A stretch of DNA of 64,000 nucleotides, taken from contig NZ_JXCJ01000001.1 in NCBI RefSeq assembly GCF_000832015.1, positions 3,637,751 through 3,701,750 of the forward strand, read 5' to 3'. Origin of the DNA: Gilvimarinus agarilyticus (GTDB lineage: Bacteria > Pseudomonadota > Gammaproteobacteria > Pseudomonadales > Cellvibrionaceae). The notes under the pieces are model-generated. The model did not search any database and was not told the DNA's origin. It was given only the letters and a program-made list of their open reading frames with translations. Shown piece by piece: positions 1 through 9,309 of the stretch. Position numbers and translations under genes: made by a program. Each line of letters begins with the position of its first letter. The first letter of the stretch is position 1.

Positions 1-24
1 CCGCACACTCTGCCATTAAACGAT

Positions 25-1083
25 CTACAGCAGCGATTCCACTACGTTTAGTAAGCTGTCAGTCTGCTCGTCGGTCCCCACGCTAATGCGCAAATAATCG
101 CTAATACGCTCACGTTTAAAATAGCGCACTAATATCTTGTGCTCACGCAGCTGTGAGGCCAGCGTCTCCGCATCGATACCTGCCGGCGGCTTGGCAAAAA
201 TAAAATTAGCTTGCGAGGGCAACACATGAAACCCCCAATCAGTCAGAGCATCAGTCATTCGCTGCCGCGTAGCCACTACTTTGGCACAACACGCCTGAAA
301 GTAGAGCTCGTCTTTCAGTGCAGCTGTTGCCGCCCGCTGCGCCAAGCGATCGAGCGGGTAAGAGTTAAATGAGTTTTTTACGCGTTCAAGCCCTTCAATC
401 AGGTCGCGCTGCCCTAGAGCAAAGCCGACCCGCATGCCCGCTAAGGCACGGGATTTAGAAAAGGTCTGCACCACTAATAAGTTATCGTAATGCGGCACTA
501 GGCTGGCGGCACTTTGACCACCAAAATCAATATAAGCCTCATCCACGACCACAAGCGTATGGGGCCGGGCACGCAGCAGCGCTTCAATGTGATCCAGCGC
601 CACCCCCATACCTGTGGGGGCGTTGGGGTTAGGAAAAATAATACCCGCAGCATCGGCCTGATAATCATCCAGAGCCAAACTAAAGTCATCGCGCAATGGG
701 ATAGTCGTCGCCGGCACCCCAAACAACTCGCAATAAACAGGGTAAAAGCTGTAACTAATATCCGGGTAAAGCAGCTGGCCCCTGCCCTGAAAAAACGCCA
801 TAAACAACTGAGCCAAGACTTCATCAGAGCCGTTGCCCACAAACACCTGACCAAAATCGAGCTGGTAGTAATCGGCCAGTGCCTGAGTCAGCTCGGTCGC
901 ATTTGGGTCCGGGTACAAACGCAATAAATCAATCGCGTCAGAGTCAACTGTCTTAGCCACCGCCGGCGATGGCGGGTAAGGGCTCTCGTTAGTATTAAGC
1001 TTGATTAGCCCGGTGATCTTCGGTTGTTCGCCGGGAACATAGGGCTCAATCTGACGTACTACATCGGTCCAGAATTTAGACAT
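25..1083 (-). CDS. hisC: Histidinol-phosphate aminotransferase
   Basis: PLP-dependent aminotransferase of histidine biosynthesis that converts imidazole-acetol phosphate plus glutamate to L-histidinol phosphate in the cytoplasm. The protein is 352 aa from the ATG chosen here. The N-terminus has the family's PYVPGEQP and LNTNESPY segments. The PLP-binding core shows NPNAPTG (about 152-158), D181-E-A-Y and the Schiff-base lysine K210 in [11 protein letters not shown] longer frame exists only from an upstream TTG; the ATG at 1083 is preceded by GGAG five bases away. The reading frame is complete but ends 25 bases from the window edge, so any his neighbours beyond it are not visible. Confidence 0.93.
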   Translation of the reverse strand: MSKFWTDVVRQIEPYVPGEQPKITGLIKLNTNESPYPPSPAVAKTVDSDAIDLLRLYPDPNATELTQALADYYQLDFGQVFVGNGSDEVLAQLFMAFFQGRGQLLYPDISYSFYPVYCELFGVPATTIPLRDDFSLALDDYQADAAGIIFPNPNAPTGMGVALDHIEALLRARPHTLVVVDEAYIDFGGQSAASLVPHYDNLLVVQTFSKSRALAGMRVGFALGQRDLIEGLERVKNSFNSYPLDRLAQRAATAALKDELYFQACCAKVVATRQRMTDALTDWGFHVLPSQANFIFAKPPAGIDAETLASQLREHKILVRYFKRERISDYLRISVGTDEQTDSLLNVVESLL

Positions 1084-1107
1084 TATGGCTCCGCTCAAAA
1101 AATCGCG

Positions 1108-1116
1108 ATTATATCA
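1108..1116 (-). promoter_or_regulatory. Extended -10 promoter of hisC
   Basis: On the minus strand TGATATAAT forms a perfect -10 hexamer with an extended TG element, about 25 bases before the hisC ATG. No convincing -35 is seen, which is usual for extended -10 promoters. It lies in the short gap between pgeF and hisC, suggesting hisC has its own promoter. Confidence 0.4.
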
Positions 1117-1142
1117 GAGCCGCCTCGAGGCAGCTGTTAGCA

Positions 1143-1904
1143 TTAGGTTAACCAGATGAGGCTAGCCATTCGGCCGCTGGCCGCACCGTCTCGACGATAG
1201 GAGTAAAACCGCTCGGTATCGCCATAGGTACACTCACCACCACCGTAAACCGCGCTCACGCCACACTCGGCTAAAGCGGCACGAGCTAATTGATATAAAT
1301 CAGCGTAAAAGTGCATAGGCCGGGCACCGGGGCGGATCGCCGCGGCAATGGCATCACTGTGGGCAACACTGGTGGCCGATTCAAAAAACGCCTCAATCAC
1401 ATCGACGCCGACCTCAAAATGGTCGACCGATATAGCGGGGCCAAGCCACGCCATCAGTTGCCCGGGGGAGGCGCTAAAACGGGCCAGAGCGCGAGGCACA
1501 ATACCCCTCGCGAGCGAGCGCCAACCGGCGTGTACCGCCGCCACCTGAGTACCGCTGTGATCGCACAGTAAAATTGGCAGACAGTCGGCTGTTAGTACCG
1601 CACAGGGCATGCCCTGGGCCGTGGTAAATACGCCATCGGCAGTACGTACACGGTTATCGTCCCGTGCTTCGATAACTTTAACGCCGTGTACTTGCTCGAG
1701 CCATTGAGGCTCACGCACCAAGCCGAGCTCGACACACAGTTGCTGGCGGTTGGCTAGCACGGCTTCGGGCGCATCCCCCACATGGGACGCCAGATTAAAG
1801 CGGCGGTATCCGCCTTCGCTTTGTCCGCCCACACGAGTGGTCACCGCCGCTTTAACGCCCACCGGTGCAGGCCAATCGGGCACTAAGTAATGATCAGGCA
1901 GCAC
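1143..1904 (-). CDS. pgeF: Peptidoglycan editing factor / purine nucleoside phosphorylase-like (YfiH, DUF152)
   Basis: Laccase-domain (YfiH) family cytosolic enzyme. In E. coli the homologue removes wrongly made UDP-MurNAc-L-Ser, and other members act on purine nucleosides. The 253-aa protein keeps the family metal-site residues H73 (EQVHG), C108 (LTADCLPILL) and H125 (AVHAGWRS). The start is a GTG at 1904, six bases after AAGGAG and one base after the rluD stop codon; the longer frame upstream would overlap rluD out of context. The tight rluD-pgeF junction indicates one transcript and translational coupling. Confidence 0.88.
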   Translation of the reverse strand: MLPDHYLVPDWPAPVGVKAAVTTRVGGQSEGGYRRFNLASHVGDAPEAVLANRQQLCVELGLVREPQWLEQVHGVKVIEARDDNRVRTADGVFTTAQGMPCAVLTADCLPILLCDHSGTQVAAVHAGWRSLARGIVPRALARFSASPGQLMAWLGPAISVDHFEVGVDVIEAFFESATSVAHSDAIAAAIRPGARPMHFYADLYQLARAALAECGVSAVYGGGECTYGDTERFYSYRRDGAASGRMASLIWLT

Positions 1905-1905
1905 A

Positions 1906-2859
1906 TTAATCTCCTTGGTGGTGCAGCCCATGCAGCAGTTGGGCCATATCCTCAGGCAACGGCGCTTGCCACTGCAAGTACTCACCACTTACCGGGTGCT
2001 CTAAGCCGAGTTGTGCCGCGTGCAGCGCTTGTCGTGGAAAATCCCGCAGCATGGCCGCCAACTCAGGCGCCAGAGTATGTAGCTTACTGGGGCGTTTACC
2101 GTACACCGGGTCGCCCAATAAGGGGTGACGAATATGCGCCATATGTACCCGTATTTGGTGGGTACGGCCGGTTTCGAGTTTTAACCTCAAGTGCGTGTAC
2201 CCGCCCAAGCGCGCCAACAGCCGATAATGAGTAACGGCCTCCTTACCCCCGTGACTCACCACTGCCATCTGTTTGCGTAACCGCGGGTGGCGGTTAATGG
2301 GGGCATCTACCTTGCCGCCGCCAGTCATATCGCCACAGGCTACCGCCTCGTACTCACGGCTCACCGTGCGCGCCTGCAACTGTGCCACCAAGCTAGCATG
2401 CGCCCCGAGTGTCTTAGCCACCACCATCAGGCCGCTGGTGTCTTTATCGAGGCGGTGCACGATTCCGGCCCGGGGGATGTTTTCTTGGGCCGGGTGATAA
2501 TGCAACAAGGCATTCACCAAGGTGCCGGTGTAATTTCCGGCCGCCGGGTGCACCACCATACCGGCCGCTTTGTTAATCACCATCAAGCTGTCATCTTCAT
2601 AGACAATGTCAATATCGATGGCCTCTGGGCGCCACTCCCCCTCTGGGGTCAGCTCGGCTAGCAAGGTGATTCGCTCACCGCCCAACAGCTTGTGGCGCGG
2701 CCTAACCTGGGCGCCATCTACGGTTAGTTGCCCGTCTTTGACCCAACTTTGCAGGCGCGCCCGTGAATAATCGGGGAACAAGGCAGTGGCGGCTTGGTCT
2801 AAGCGCAGCCCGTGCATGTCGGCCGGTACGGTGGCACTGTGTTCTATGGTTTCGCTCAT
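1906..2859 (-). CDS. rluD: 23S rRNA pseudouridine(1911/1915/1917) synthase
   Basis: Makes the three pseudouridines of helix 69 in 23S rRNA. The 317-aa protein has an N-terminal S4 RNA-binding domain (about 15-75) followed by the RluA-type catalytic domain. The signature HRLDKDTSG is at 135-143, with D138 as the catalytic aspartate. It is divergent from bamD and followed directly by pgeF, the arrangement seen in Pseudomonas and many other gammaproteobacteria. Confidence 0.95.
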   Translation of the reverse strand: MSETIEHSATVPADMHGLRLDQAATALFPDYSRARLQSWVKDGQLTVDGAQVRPRHKLLGGERITLLAELTPEGEWRPEAIDIDIVYEDDSLMVINKAAGMVVHPAAGNYTGTLVNALLHYHPAQENIPRAGIVHRLDKDTSGLMVVAKTLGAHASLVAQLQARTVSREYEAVACGDMTGGGKVDAPINRHPRLRKQMAVVSHGGKEAVTHYRLLARLGGYTHLRLKLETGRTHQIRVHMAHIRHPLLGDPVYGKRPSKLHTLAPELAAMLRDFPRQALHAAQLGLEHPVSGEYLQWQAPLPEDMAQLLHGLHHQGD

Positions 2860-3117
2860 TCGTAACCTGGCTCCCAGTGATACGGATTTAATCGAAGCCC
2901 TGCCTGCTTTGGCTTGGGCCTCGACTGTGTTTAAATAGCGGGCTCGGAGACTGTATAACAGTGACTGGCTCGGCTGCCTTACAAGGCTAAAACCCGCTAA
3001 AAGACGTAACCTCTATTCTAAACTACGCCTTTTTGCCGATTTTTTCCTGTTCGGCCGAAGCTCAGGACGTTTAACACACCCTCTTAGTGCCCATTGGCGC
3101 TGCGATGATAACGAATT
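2860..3117. other. Divergent intergenic region rluD/bamD
   Basis: A 258-base non-coding gap that must hold the promoters for rluD (minus) and bamD (plus). On the plus strand TATAAC at 2954-2959 is a fair -10 with a weak TTTAAA 18 bases upstream. The same spot contains the short palindrome ACTGT-ATA-ACAGT (2952-2964 approx.). No small gene or RNA is convincing here. Confidence 0.3.
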
Positions 3118-4035
3118 ATGAGTTGTAACCCTATGCGAGCCCTAGTTTTTTTAATTGCCGGTCTGTCTTTTGTCCTGCTTAGTGCGTGTTCCTCTAACGA
3201 CCAGCAGGACTTTACCTCGGAGTCTGACCTGTACGAGTCGGCCCAGGAGCAACTCGAGCGCTCACGCTGGGAGAGCGCGATTCGCTCTTTGCAGCTTTTG
3301 GAAGAGCACTTCCCCTTTGGTAAATACGCCGAGCAAGCGCAGCTTGAGCTCATCTACGCCTACTACAGCTCTGGCGAGCCAGATCTGGCCACGGCGGCCG
3401 CGGACCGGTTTATCCGCTTGCACCCACAGCATCGCAACGTCGATTACGCTTATTACATGAAAGGCTTGTCCGCCTACAGCAAGGATGAAAACTTTCTGTC
3501 GCAAATCATCCCTCTCGATCAAACCCAGCGCGATCCGGGGGCCGCACGGGAGTCTTTGAGCTACTTCACCCAACTGCTCAACCGTTACCCGGATAGCCCC
3601 TACGCAACCGATGCCAAAAAACGCATGCTGTATCTGCGCAACCGACTGGCCCGCTACGAGATCCACGTGGCCAACTACTACTTTAAGCGCGGCGCCTACC
3701 TCGCCTCGGTAAATCGCGGTAAATATGTGCTGGAAAACTACCAAGAAACGCCAGCGGTGCCCGACGCGCTAGCGGTTATGGTGCAAGGCTACCACCTGCT
3801 AGAGATGGACGAGTTGTCTGACCGCACTCTCGCGGTTTTGCGCTTAAACTACCCCGACCACCCGGCGTTTAACAAAAGCGGCGAGTTTAATTTTCAGCAC
3901 GGCGATGTGAGTGACGATCGCTCCTGGATCAGCACCATCACTTTTGGCTTGTTTGACAAGCGCGACCCACGCGGTTTTGACTCGCGCCGGGTTTATGACC
4001 CACAGTACCAAGACGCACCGCGCGCCATCCAGTAG
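3118..4035 (+). CDS. bamD: Outer-membrane assembly lipoprotein BamD (ComL)
   Basis: Essential lipoprotein of the BAM complex, anchored in the inner leaflet of the outer membrane, which helps BamA fold beta-barrels. The N-terminus is a lipoprotein signal ending in the lipobox LSAC, with the acylated cysteine at residue 24 counted from the first ATG. Tetratricopeptide-like repeats follow (for example EQAQLELIYAYYSSGEPDLA). At 305 aa it is somewhat longer than E. coli BamD (245 aa), the excess being C-terminal. A second ATG at 3133 would give a more compact signal peptide; neither start has a strong ribosome-binding site, so the start is uncertain by 15 bases. Confidence 0.93.
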   Translation: MSCNPMRALVFLIAGLSFVLLSACSSNDQQDFTSESDLYESAQEQLERSRWESAIRSLQLLEEHFPFGKYAEQAQLELIYAYYSSGEPDLATAAADRFIRLHPQHRNVDYAYYMKGLSAYSKDENFLSQIIPLDQTQRDPGAARESLSYFTQLLNRYPDSPYATDAKKRMLYLRNRLARYEIHVANYYFKRGAYLASVNRGKYVLENYQETPAVPDALAVMVQGYHLLEMDELSDRTLAVLRLNYPDHPAFNKSGEFNFQHGDVSDDRSWISTITFGLFDKRDPRGFDSRRVYDPQYQDAPRAIQ

Positions 4036-4053
4036 CAAAGATAACCTGCGCAC

Positions 4054-4089
4054 AAAAAAGGGCGGCTGCTGAATGCACCGCCCTTTTTT
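4054..4089. terminator. Bidirectional terminator between bamD and nadE
   Basis: A six-base GGGCGG/CCGCCC stem flanked on one side by six A and on the other by six T, so it can stop the convergent bamD and nadE transcripts. It sits 18 bases after the bamD stop and 21 bases before the nadE stop. Confidence 0.85.
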
Positions 4090-4110
4090 AGTGTTAACCT
4101 AGAGGGATAT

Positions 4111-5739
4111 TTACTCCCCAGCTCGCCAACCCGAGGTAATAGGGTAGCGCCGGTCGCGGCCAAAACCCCTCTGGGTAATCCGTGGTCCAATGGGGGCCTG
4201 GCGCCGCTTGTACTCATTAATATCCACCAACCGTACCACCCGGGTTACATCTTCGCGATCAAACCCCTCAGCGACGATTTGATCGGCACTATAATCACGC
4301 TCCACATACAATGCCAGTATGGCATCCAGAATATCGTAGGGCGGCAACGAATCTTCGTCTTTTTGATCCGGCGCCAACTCCGCCGACGGTGGCCGCGTAA
4401 TGACCGACTCGGGAATCACCTCACCGCTCGAGTTACGATACTTCGCCAGACTAAACACCAGGGTTTTTGGTACATCTTTAAGCGCATCGAAGCCGCCGGC
4501 CATATCGCCATAAAGAGTCGAGTAGCCCACCGCCAACTCACTTTTGTTGCCTGTGGTTAATACTAAGCTGCCTTTTTTGTTGGAGATCGCCATCAGCACC
4601 ACACCACGGCAACGGGCCTGTAAATTCTGCTCGGTGGTATCAACGCTGGTGCCGCCAAACTCATCCGCGAGCGCCGTCATAAAGGCGTCGTACATTGGCT
4701 CGATACTGATTGATTGGTAACGTACCCCCATGCGCTCGGCCTGATCGGCCGCATCGGTTTTGCTCAAATCTGAGGTGTAGCGAAACGGCATCATGACCGC
4801 TTCAACATTGTCAGCACCCAACGCATCGACTGCAATGGCCAAGGTTAACGCCGAATCTATACCGCCCGACAAACCAAGCACTACGCCCTTAAAGCGGTTT
4901 TTTTGCACGTAATCGCGCAACCCGACCACCAGCGCCTGATACACAGCGGCCAGGTTAGAGGGTTCGGGCGCCAACGATTGCTGTGCCAGCTCTAAGCCAC
5001 TAGCGCCCTGGACAATACTCACAGGCAGTAGCACAGGTTCAAACGCCGGCGCACGGGCGCAAACCTTACCCGTTTGGTTCACCACCAACGAGCCGCCATC
5101 AAACACCAACTCATCTTGCCCACCCACCATATTGGTGTAAATAATGGGCATTTGCCCCTCGCGGCTGCGCTGCTCCAGTAGCTGCTCGCGCTCGCGCGCT
5201 TTCCCCTGATGAAACGGCGAGGCGTTAAGGTTTAACATCAACTTAGCGCCGGCGTCCCGGGCCTGGAGCATAGGCTCACTTTGCCAGATATCCTCACACA
5301 CGGTTAGCGCCGTGGGGATGCCTTTTAAATCAAACACACAGGCTTTGTCCCCCGGCACAAAATACCGGACTTCGTCAAACACTTGGTAGTTGGGCAAATG
5401 CTGCTTGGCATACTCTGCCACCAATTGTCCGTCGGCAATCACACCCGCCATATTAAAAATGCGCCCGGCTACCACACGGGGGTACCCGACAATTAAAGTC
5501 ACGGGCAATGCAGCGGTCATTAACGCATTAAGGGCCCGGTCGACCCGCAGCTGCAGCGACGGGCGCAAGAGTAAATCCTCTGGCGGGTAACCCGTTAAGG
5601 TCAGCTCGGGGAACAACACGGCGTCGGCGCCATGCTCAGCTAGCGCGCGCTGCGCCTGCTGCAACACCAGCTCAGTGTTACCGGGGATGTCTCCCACCAG
5701 CGTGTTGATTTGCGCCATACAGACGACGACTTTACTCAT
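4111..5739 (-). CDS. nadE: Glutamine-dependent NAD+ synthetase
   Basis: Last step of NAD biosynthesis: amidates deamido-NAD+ using glutamine-derived ammonia and ATP. The 542-aa protein has two domains. The N-terminal nitrilase/glutaminase domain shows the E45-K112-C148 triad (FPELTLTGYP, YAKQHLP, LTVCEDIW). The C-terminal synthetase domain carries the PP-loop SGGIDS at 291-296. This is the two-domain form, unlike the short ammonia-only E. coli NadE. It is convergent with bamD and divergent from pilS. Confidence 0.95.
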   Translation of the reverse strand: MSKVVVCMAQINTLVGDIPGNTELVLQQAQRALAEHGADAVLFPELTLTGYPPEDLLLRPSLQLRVDRALNALMTAALPVTLIVGYPRVVAGRIFNMAGVIADGQLVAEYAKQHLPNYQVFDEVRYFVPGDKACVFDLKGIPTALTVCEDIWQSEPMLQARDAGAKLMLNLNASPFHQGKAREREQLLEQRSREGQMPIIYTNMVGGQDELVFDGGSLVVNQTGKVCARAPAFEPVLLPVSIVQGASGLELAQQSLAPEPSNLAAVYQALVVGLRDYVQKNRFKGVVLGLSGGIDSALTLAIAVDALGADNVEAVMMPFRYTSDLSKTDAADQAERMGVRYQSISIEPMYDAFMTALADEFGGTSVDTTEQNLQARCRGVVLMAISNKKGSLVLTTGNKSELAVGYSTLYGDMAGGFDALKDVPKTLVFSLAKYRNSSGEVIPESVITRPPSAELAPDQKDEDSLPPYDILDAILALYVERDYSADQIVAEGFDREDVTRVVRLVDINEYKRRQAPIGPRITQRGFGRDRRYPITSGWRAGE

Positions 5740-5887
5740 GCGGTACCCTCTTTGCGGCCGAGCTTAGTTTGCGGCGCTATATTGTCCGATAAAGCCCCCT
5801 ATTAAGCAAAGCCCAGTCAATACTGTACAATACCCTCAACCGGCTGCTGCCCAAACAGAGCCACTCATACGGTCAATAATAATACCC

Positions 5888-7492
5888 ATGAAACCCATAG
5901 ATACTGCCATCGACCCCAGTTACGACCCGTATCAGCTGTTGCGGGTATACACCTATTACCGCGTCTTGCTGGGTAGTTTGTTATTGTTGATTTACAAAAG
6001 TGATCTGGTCAGTAACGTGCTGGGCAGCGAGAGCGCATCGCTGTTTATTTATACCACCTGGACTTACACGATAGTCAGCGTGATCACGCTGCTCGCGTTA
6101 TGGCGCAATCGGCGCACGCCGACGATGCAACAACGATTCTTCGCCATTGCCAGCGACATCATCGGCATAACGCTTATTATGTATGCCAGCGGCGGAGCCA
6201 CCAGTGGCCTGGGATACTTGCTCATTGTCGCCGTTGCGGCGGCCGGCATGCTGATGCCGGCGCAACTGGCGGTGTTTATGGCGGCGCTGGCAACCATTGC
6301 TCTAATCGGCGAGAGCATTCTGCATCACCTGGTGTCGGGGGTGGATTCCAAGGCGCTGTTCGTGGCCGGCTCTTTGGGCGCGATGATTTTTATCACCGCG
6401 CTGGTGTTTCAATATGTCACCCGAAAGATCCGAGCCAGCACCGATAAACTCGCCGCACACACACGACATATCGCCCACCTACAACGACTCGCCCGGCTTA
6501 TCGTCGAGCGGATGCGAACCGGTATTGTGGTACTGAATAAAGATGACGACATCGAACTGATTAACGAAGCGGCGCAAACCCTGTTAGGTCTAACAGAGGT
6601 AGATTCAAACCATTTGTCCCTCGAGCAAATTCCGACGCTCAACCACCAACTACAACAATGGCGCACCGGTAAAGTCGCGGGGTCAGAAGTCATCAATAAC
6701 CGCCACGGTCCCACCAACGAGCTGCGCATTAGCCTTGCCAACCTTGAGCTTGGCAAGGCCGAAGATACCCTCGCGTTTATCGAGGATAACCGGGCGATCG
6801 TACAACAGGCTCAACAGCTAAAACTGGCCTCGCTCGGTAGGCTTACCGCGAGCATTGCCCATGAAATTCGCAACCCGCTCGGTGCCATTAGCCATGCCAG
6901 CCAGTTACTGGGGGAGTCGCCAAACCTCCCGGAGGCAGACCAGCGCCTGCTCGAAATCATCAGCAATCACACCAAGCGCGTAAACCAGATCATTGAAAAC
7001 ATTTTGCAGGTTTCTCGCCGTAAAACAGCGGCCCCCACTACCCTTGAGCTAACCCACTGGGCACAGCAGTTTATTGACGAGTATGATCACGAGCAACGCC
7101 TCGATATTGGCCTTATTTTTGATACCATACCAGTCTATGCGAAGTTCGACCCGAGCCATTTACAACAAATTCTGAGTAATTTAATTGATAATGCATTGCG
7201 TTACACACCGGTAAATAGCGATCAGCCGGTAACGCTTGTTGTAGGCATCGAGACGGGGCGCCAATCCCCCTACATAAAGGTTATCGATAAAGGACCTGGA
7301 ATCGCTCAGGCCAATCAAAAGCATATTTTTGAGCCCTTTTTTACCACCGAAAGTACCGGCTCAGGCTTAGGGTTATTTATTTGTCAGGAGTTATGCGAAG
7401 CCAATCAGGCTTTTCTTAGTTACCAGAGCGACGATAAAAACCCCAGTTGTTTTAGTTTACAAATGGCTCACCCAGATAAGGCACAACAATGA
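5888..7492 (+). CDS. pilS: Sensor histidine kinase PilS
   Basis: Inner-membrane kinase that, with PilR, controls sigma-54 transcription of the major pilin in type IV pilus systems. The 534-aa protein has about six hydrophobic helices in residues 20-180, a PAS-like region (about 200-310), the HisKA box with H325 (SIAHEIRNPLGA), and an HATPase domain with N box NLIDNALRY and G boxes DKGPGI and GSGLGL. It overlaps pilR by four bases (ATGA). The major pilin pilA is not in this window. Confidence 0.94.
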   Translation: MKPIDTAIDPSYDPYQLLRVYTYYRVLLGSLLLLIYKSDLVSNVLGSESASLFIYTTWTYTIVSVITLLALWRNRRTPTMQQRFFAIASDIIGITLIMYASGGATSGLGYLLIVAVAAAGMLMPAQLAVFMAALATIALIGESILHHLVSGVDSKALFVAGSLGAMIFITALVFQYVTRKIRASTDKLAAHTRHIAHLQRLARLIVERMRTGIVVLNKDDDIELINEAAQTLLGLTEVDSNHLSLEQIPTLNHQLQQWRTGKVAGSEVINNRHGPTNELRISLANLELGKAEDTLAFIEDNRAIVQQAQQLKLASLGRLTASIAHEIRNPLGAISHASQLLGESPNLPEADQRLLEIISNHTKRVNQIIENILQVSRRKTAAPTTLELTHWAQQFIDEYDHEQRLDIGLIFDTIPVYAKFDPSHLQQILSNLIDNALRYTPVNSDQPVTLVVGIETGRQSPYIKVIDKGPGIAQANQKHIFEPFFTTESTGSGLGLFICQELCEANQAFLSYQSDDKNPSCFSLQMAHPDKAQQ

Positions 7493-8874
7493 CCGATAAA
7501 ACCGCGCTCGTAATCGACGACGAACCCGATATTCGCGAGCTGCTAGAAATTACTCTGGGGCGCATGCAAATCGACACTCAAAGCGTCGCCACCATTGCCG
7601 AAGCCAAAAGCCTGCTGGCTAAACGCGAGTTTTCGTTTTGTTTAACCGACATGAAGCTGCCCGACGGCAATGGCTTAGAGATCGTGGAATACATCCAACA
7701 ACACCGGCCACGCATGCCAGTCGCGGTGATTACGGCTCACGGTAACGTCGATATCGCTATTGAATCTATGAAAGCGGGGGCATTTGACTTTATCTCAAAG
7801 CCCGTTGAATTAGGCACACTGCGCAAGTTAGTGAATACCGCCATACAATCCGGCGAATTACCCAGCGAGCCCAGTAACAAAGGCGCGCTACTCACCGGCG
7901 AGTCGCCAACCATCGCCCGGCTCAGTGCCAGCATTCAAAAACTCGCTCGCTCGCAAGCGCCTGTTTATATCAGCGGTGAATCCGGCTCCGGTAAAGAGCT
8001 GGTAGCACGCTCTATTCACAACTTAGGGCCGCGCTCTGGGGCACCGTTTATCGCCGTAAACTGTGGCGCCATCCCTCGCGAGCTACTCGAGAGTGAATTG
8101 TTCGGCCATGTTAAAGGCAGCTTTACCGGCGCACATCAAGATAAGCCCGGTTTGTTTAAGGCCGCGGAGGGGGGCACCTTATTTTTTGACGAGGTAGCCG
8201 ACTTGCCACTCGACATGCAGGTGAAACTGCTGCGCGCTATTCAAGAAAAAACCGTGCGCCCCGTAGGTGCCGCGGTCGAAGTCGCCACCGACGTACGCAT
8301 ACTGTGCGCCACTCACAAAAGCCTTGAGCAAGAAGTGGTGCAGGGCAACTTCCGCCAGGATTTATTTTATCGTTTAAACGTTATACAACTGGCCGTACCG
8401 GCACTGCGCGAGCGCAAAGAGGACATCCCGTTACTCGCCAAGCGGCTATTGAAAAAAATCGCTCACGCGGTAACCGATAACGCACCAAGCCTCTCAGATG
8501 ATGCCTTATCTGCACTTATGGCCTACTCTTTTCCGGGTAATGTTCGCGAGTTAGAAAACATTTTAGAGCGCGCGTTTACCCTGTGCGAAGGCGAGACAAT
8601 AAATGCACTGGATTTACAGCTACCCGCCGCCTCAGCGCCACTCAGCCCACGTCCAAACGGCGCTCCTGCAAGCACAGAAGTCAAGGCCGATCACCTGCAA
8701 CGATGCCTTGAGCACGACTCTCTGGATGAGTATTTAGAAGAGATTGAAAAAGAAGTGTTATGCGGCGCACTGGAAGCCTGCCGCTGGAATAAAACCCAAA
8801 CCGCTAAAAAGCTCGGGGTAAGTTTCAGGTCGTTGCGCTATCGCTTACAAAAGTTGGGGCTGGATCGAGAGTAA
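7489..8874 (+). CDS. pilR: Sigma-54 response regulator PilR
   Basis: NtrC-family activator paired with PilS. The 461-aa protein has a receiver domain with phospho-acceptor D54 (CLTDMKLPDG), an AAA+ domain with Walker A GESGSGKE, the sigma-54 contact loop GSFTGA and Walker B GTLFFDEV, and a Fis-type helix-turn-helix at the C-terminus (WNKTQTAKKLGVSFRSLRYR). It is translated from the ATGA overlap with pilS. The minor pilin operon lies convergently just 21 bases beyond the stop, with no obvious terminator between. Confidence 0.95.
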   Translation: MTDKTALVIDDEPDIRELLEITLGRMQIDTQSVATIAEAKSLLAKREFSFCLTDMKLPDGNGLEIVEYIQQHRPRMPVAVITAHGNVDIAIESMKAGAFDFISKPVELGTLRKLVNTAIQSGELPSEPSNKGALLTGESPTIARLSASIQKLARSQAPVYISGESGSGKELVARSIHNLGPRSGAPFIAVNCGAIPRELLESELFGHVKGSFTGAHQDKPGLFKAAEGGTLFFDEVADLPLDMQVKLLRAIQEKTVRPVGAAVEVATDVRILCATHKSLEQEVVQGNFRQDLFYRLNVIQLAVPALRERKEDIPLLAKRLLKKIAHAVTDNAPSLSDDALSALMAYSFPGNVRELENILERAFTLCEGETINALDLQLPAASAPLSPRPNGAPASTEVKADHLQRCLEHDSLDEYLEEIEKEVLCGALEACRWNKTQTAKKLGVSFRSLRYRLQKLGLDRE

Positions 8875-8895
8875 ACCCAAGCCAGCCCAAACACA

Positions 8896-9291
8896 TTACC
8901 AACATTCACCATTCGTGGTTGATGTACGACGCCCCAAATTGTCCAGCGTAAAACTCAAACAGTCATCATCGCCCGTCTGCGGCGCCTGATCGGCGGTGGC
9001 CGTGGCGGTAAAGCCCGTGCCGCCGCCTGTTACTGCCACCTCAATCTCATAAAACTGCTCCGCAGAGTCTGAGGTACCCACCGAAGGGCAGTCCGTGAAC
9101 GTATGATTCAATGTGTAGCAACGCTGCATTTGTTGCGCCGCGTCATTTAACGACGCCTTAGCATCAGCCCGGTTACTCTTTCTTACGCTATCCATATAAG
9201 AGGGGTAGGCAATCGCGGCCAAAATACCCACAATTGCTACCACAATCAAAATTTCAATCAGCGTAAAACCCGCATTTTTTGATCTTGTCAT
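8896..9291 (-). CDS. pilE: Type IV minor pilin PilE
   Basis: Pilin-like protein of 131 aa. A short leader ends in the prepilin peptidase site NAG|FTLIE, with E5 of the mature form present, followed by the hydrophobic helix ILIVVAIVGILAAIAYPS. The C-terminal part has cysteines near 53 and 63 and near 118 and 130, which fits pilin disulphide loops. It is the last gene of the minor pilin operon, 18 bases after pilY1, the position pilE has in Pseudomonas. With the other minor pilins it would prime pilus assembly at the tip. Confidence 0.88.
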   Translation of the reverse strand: MTRSKNAGFTLIEILIVVAIVGILAAIAYPSYMDSVRKSNRADAKASLNDAAQQMQRCYTLNHTFTDCPSVGTSDSAEQFYEIEVAVTGGGTGFTATATADQAPQTGDDDCLSFTLDNLGRRTSTTNGECW

Positions 9292-9309
9292 TTTGTCATC
9301 CCAGTTTAA

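Noticed and set aside
2951-2965. ACTGT-ATA-ACAGT palindrome as a LexA box
   Set aside because: The spacing between CTGT and ACAG is three bases, whereas a LexA box needs eight; it overlaps a possible -10 element instead.
7489-8874. GSFTGA instead of GAFTGA in PilR as a loss-of-function change
   Set aside because: The serine form is also found, as far as remembered, in functional PilR proteins of relatives, so it is not evidence of a defect.
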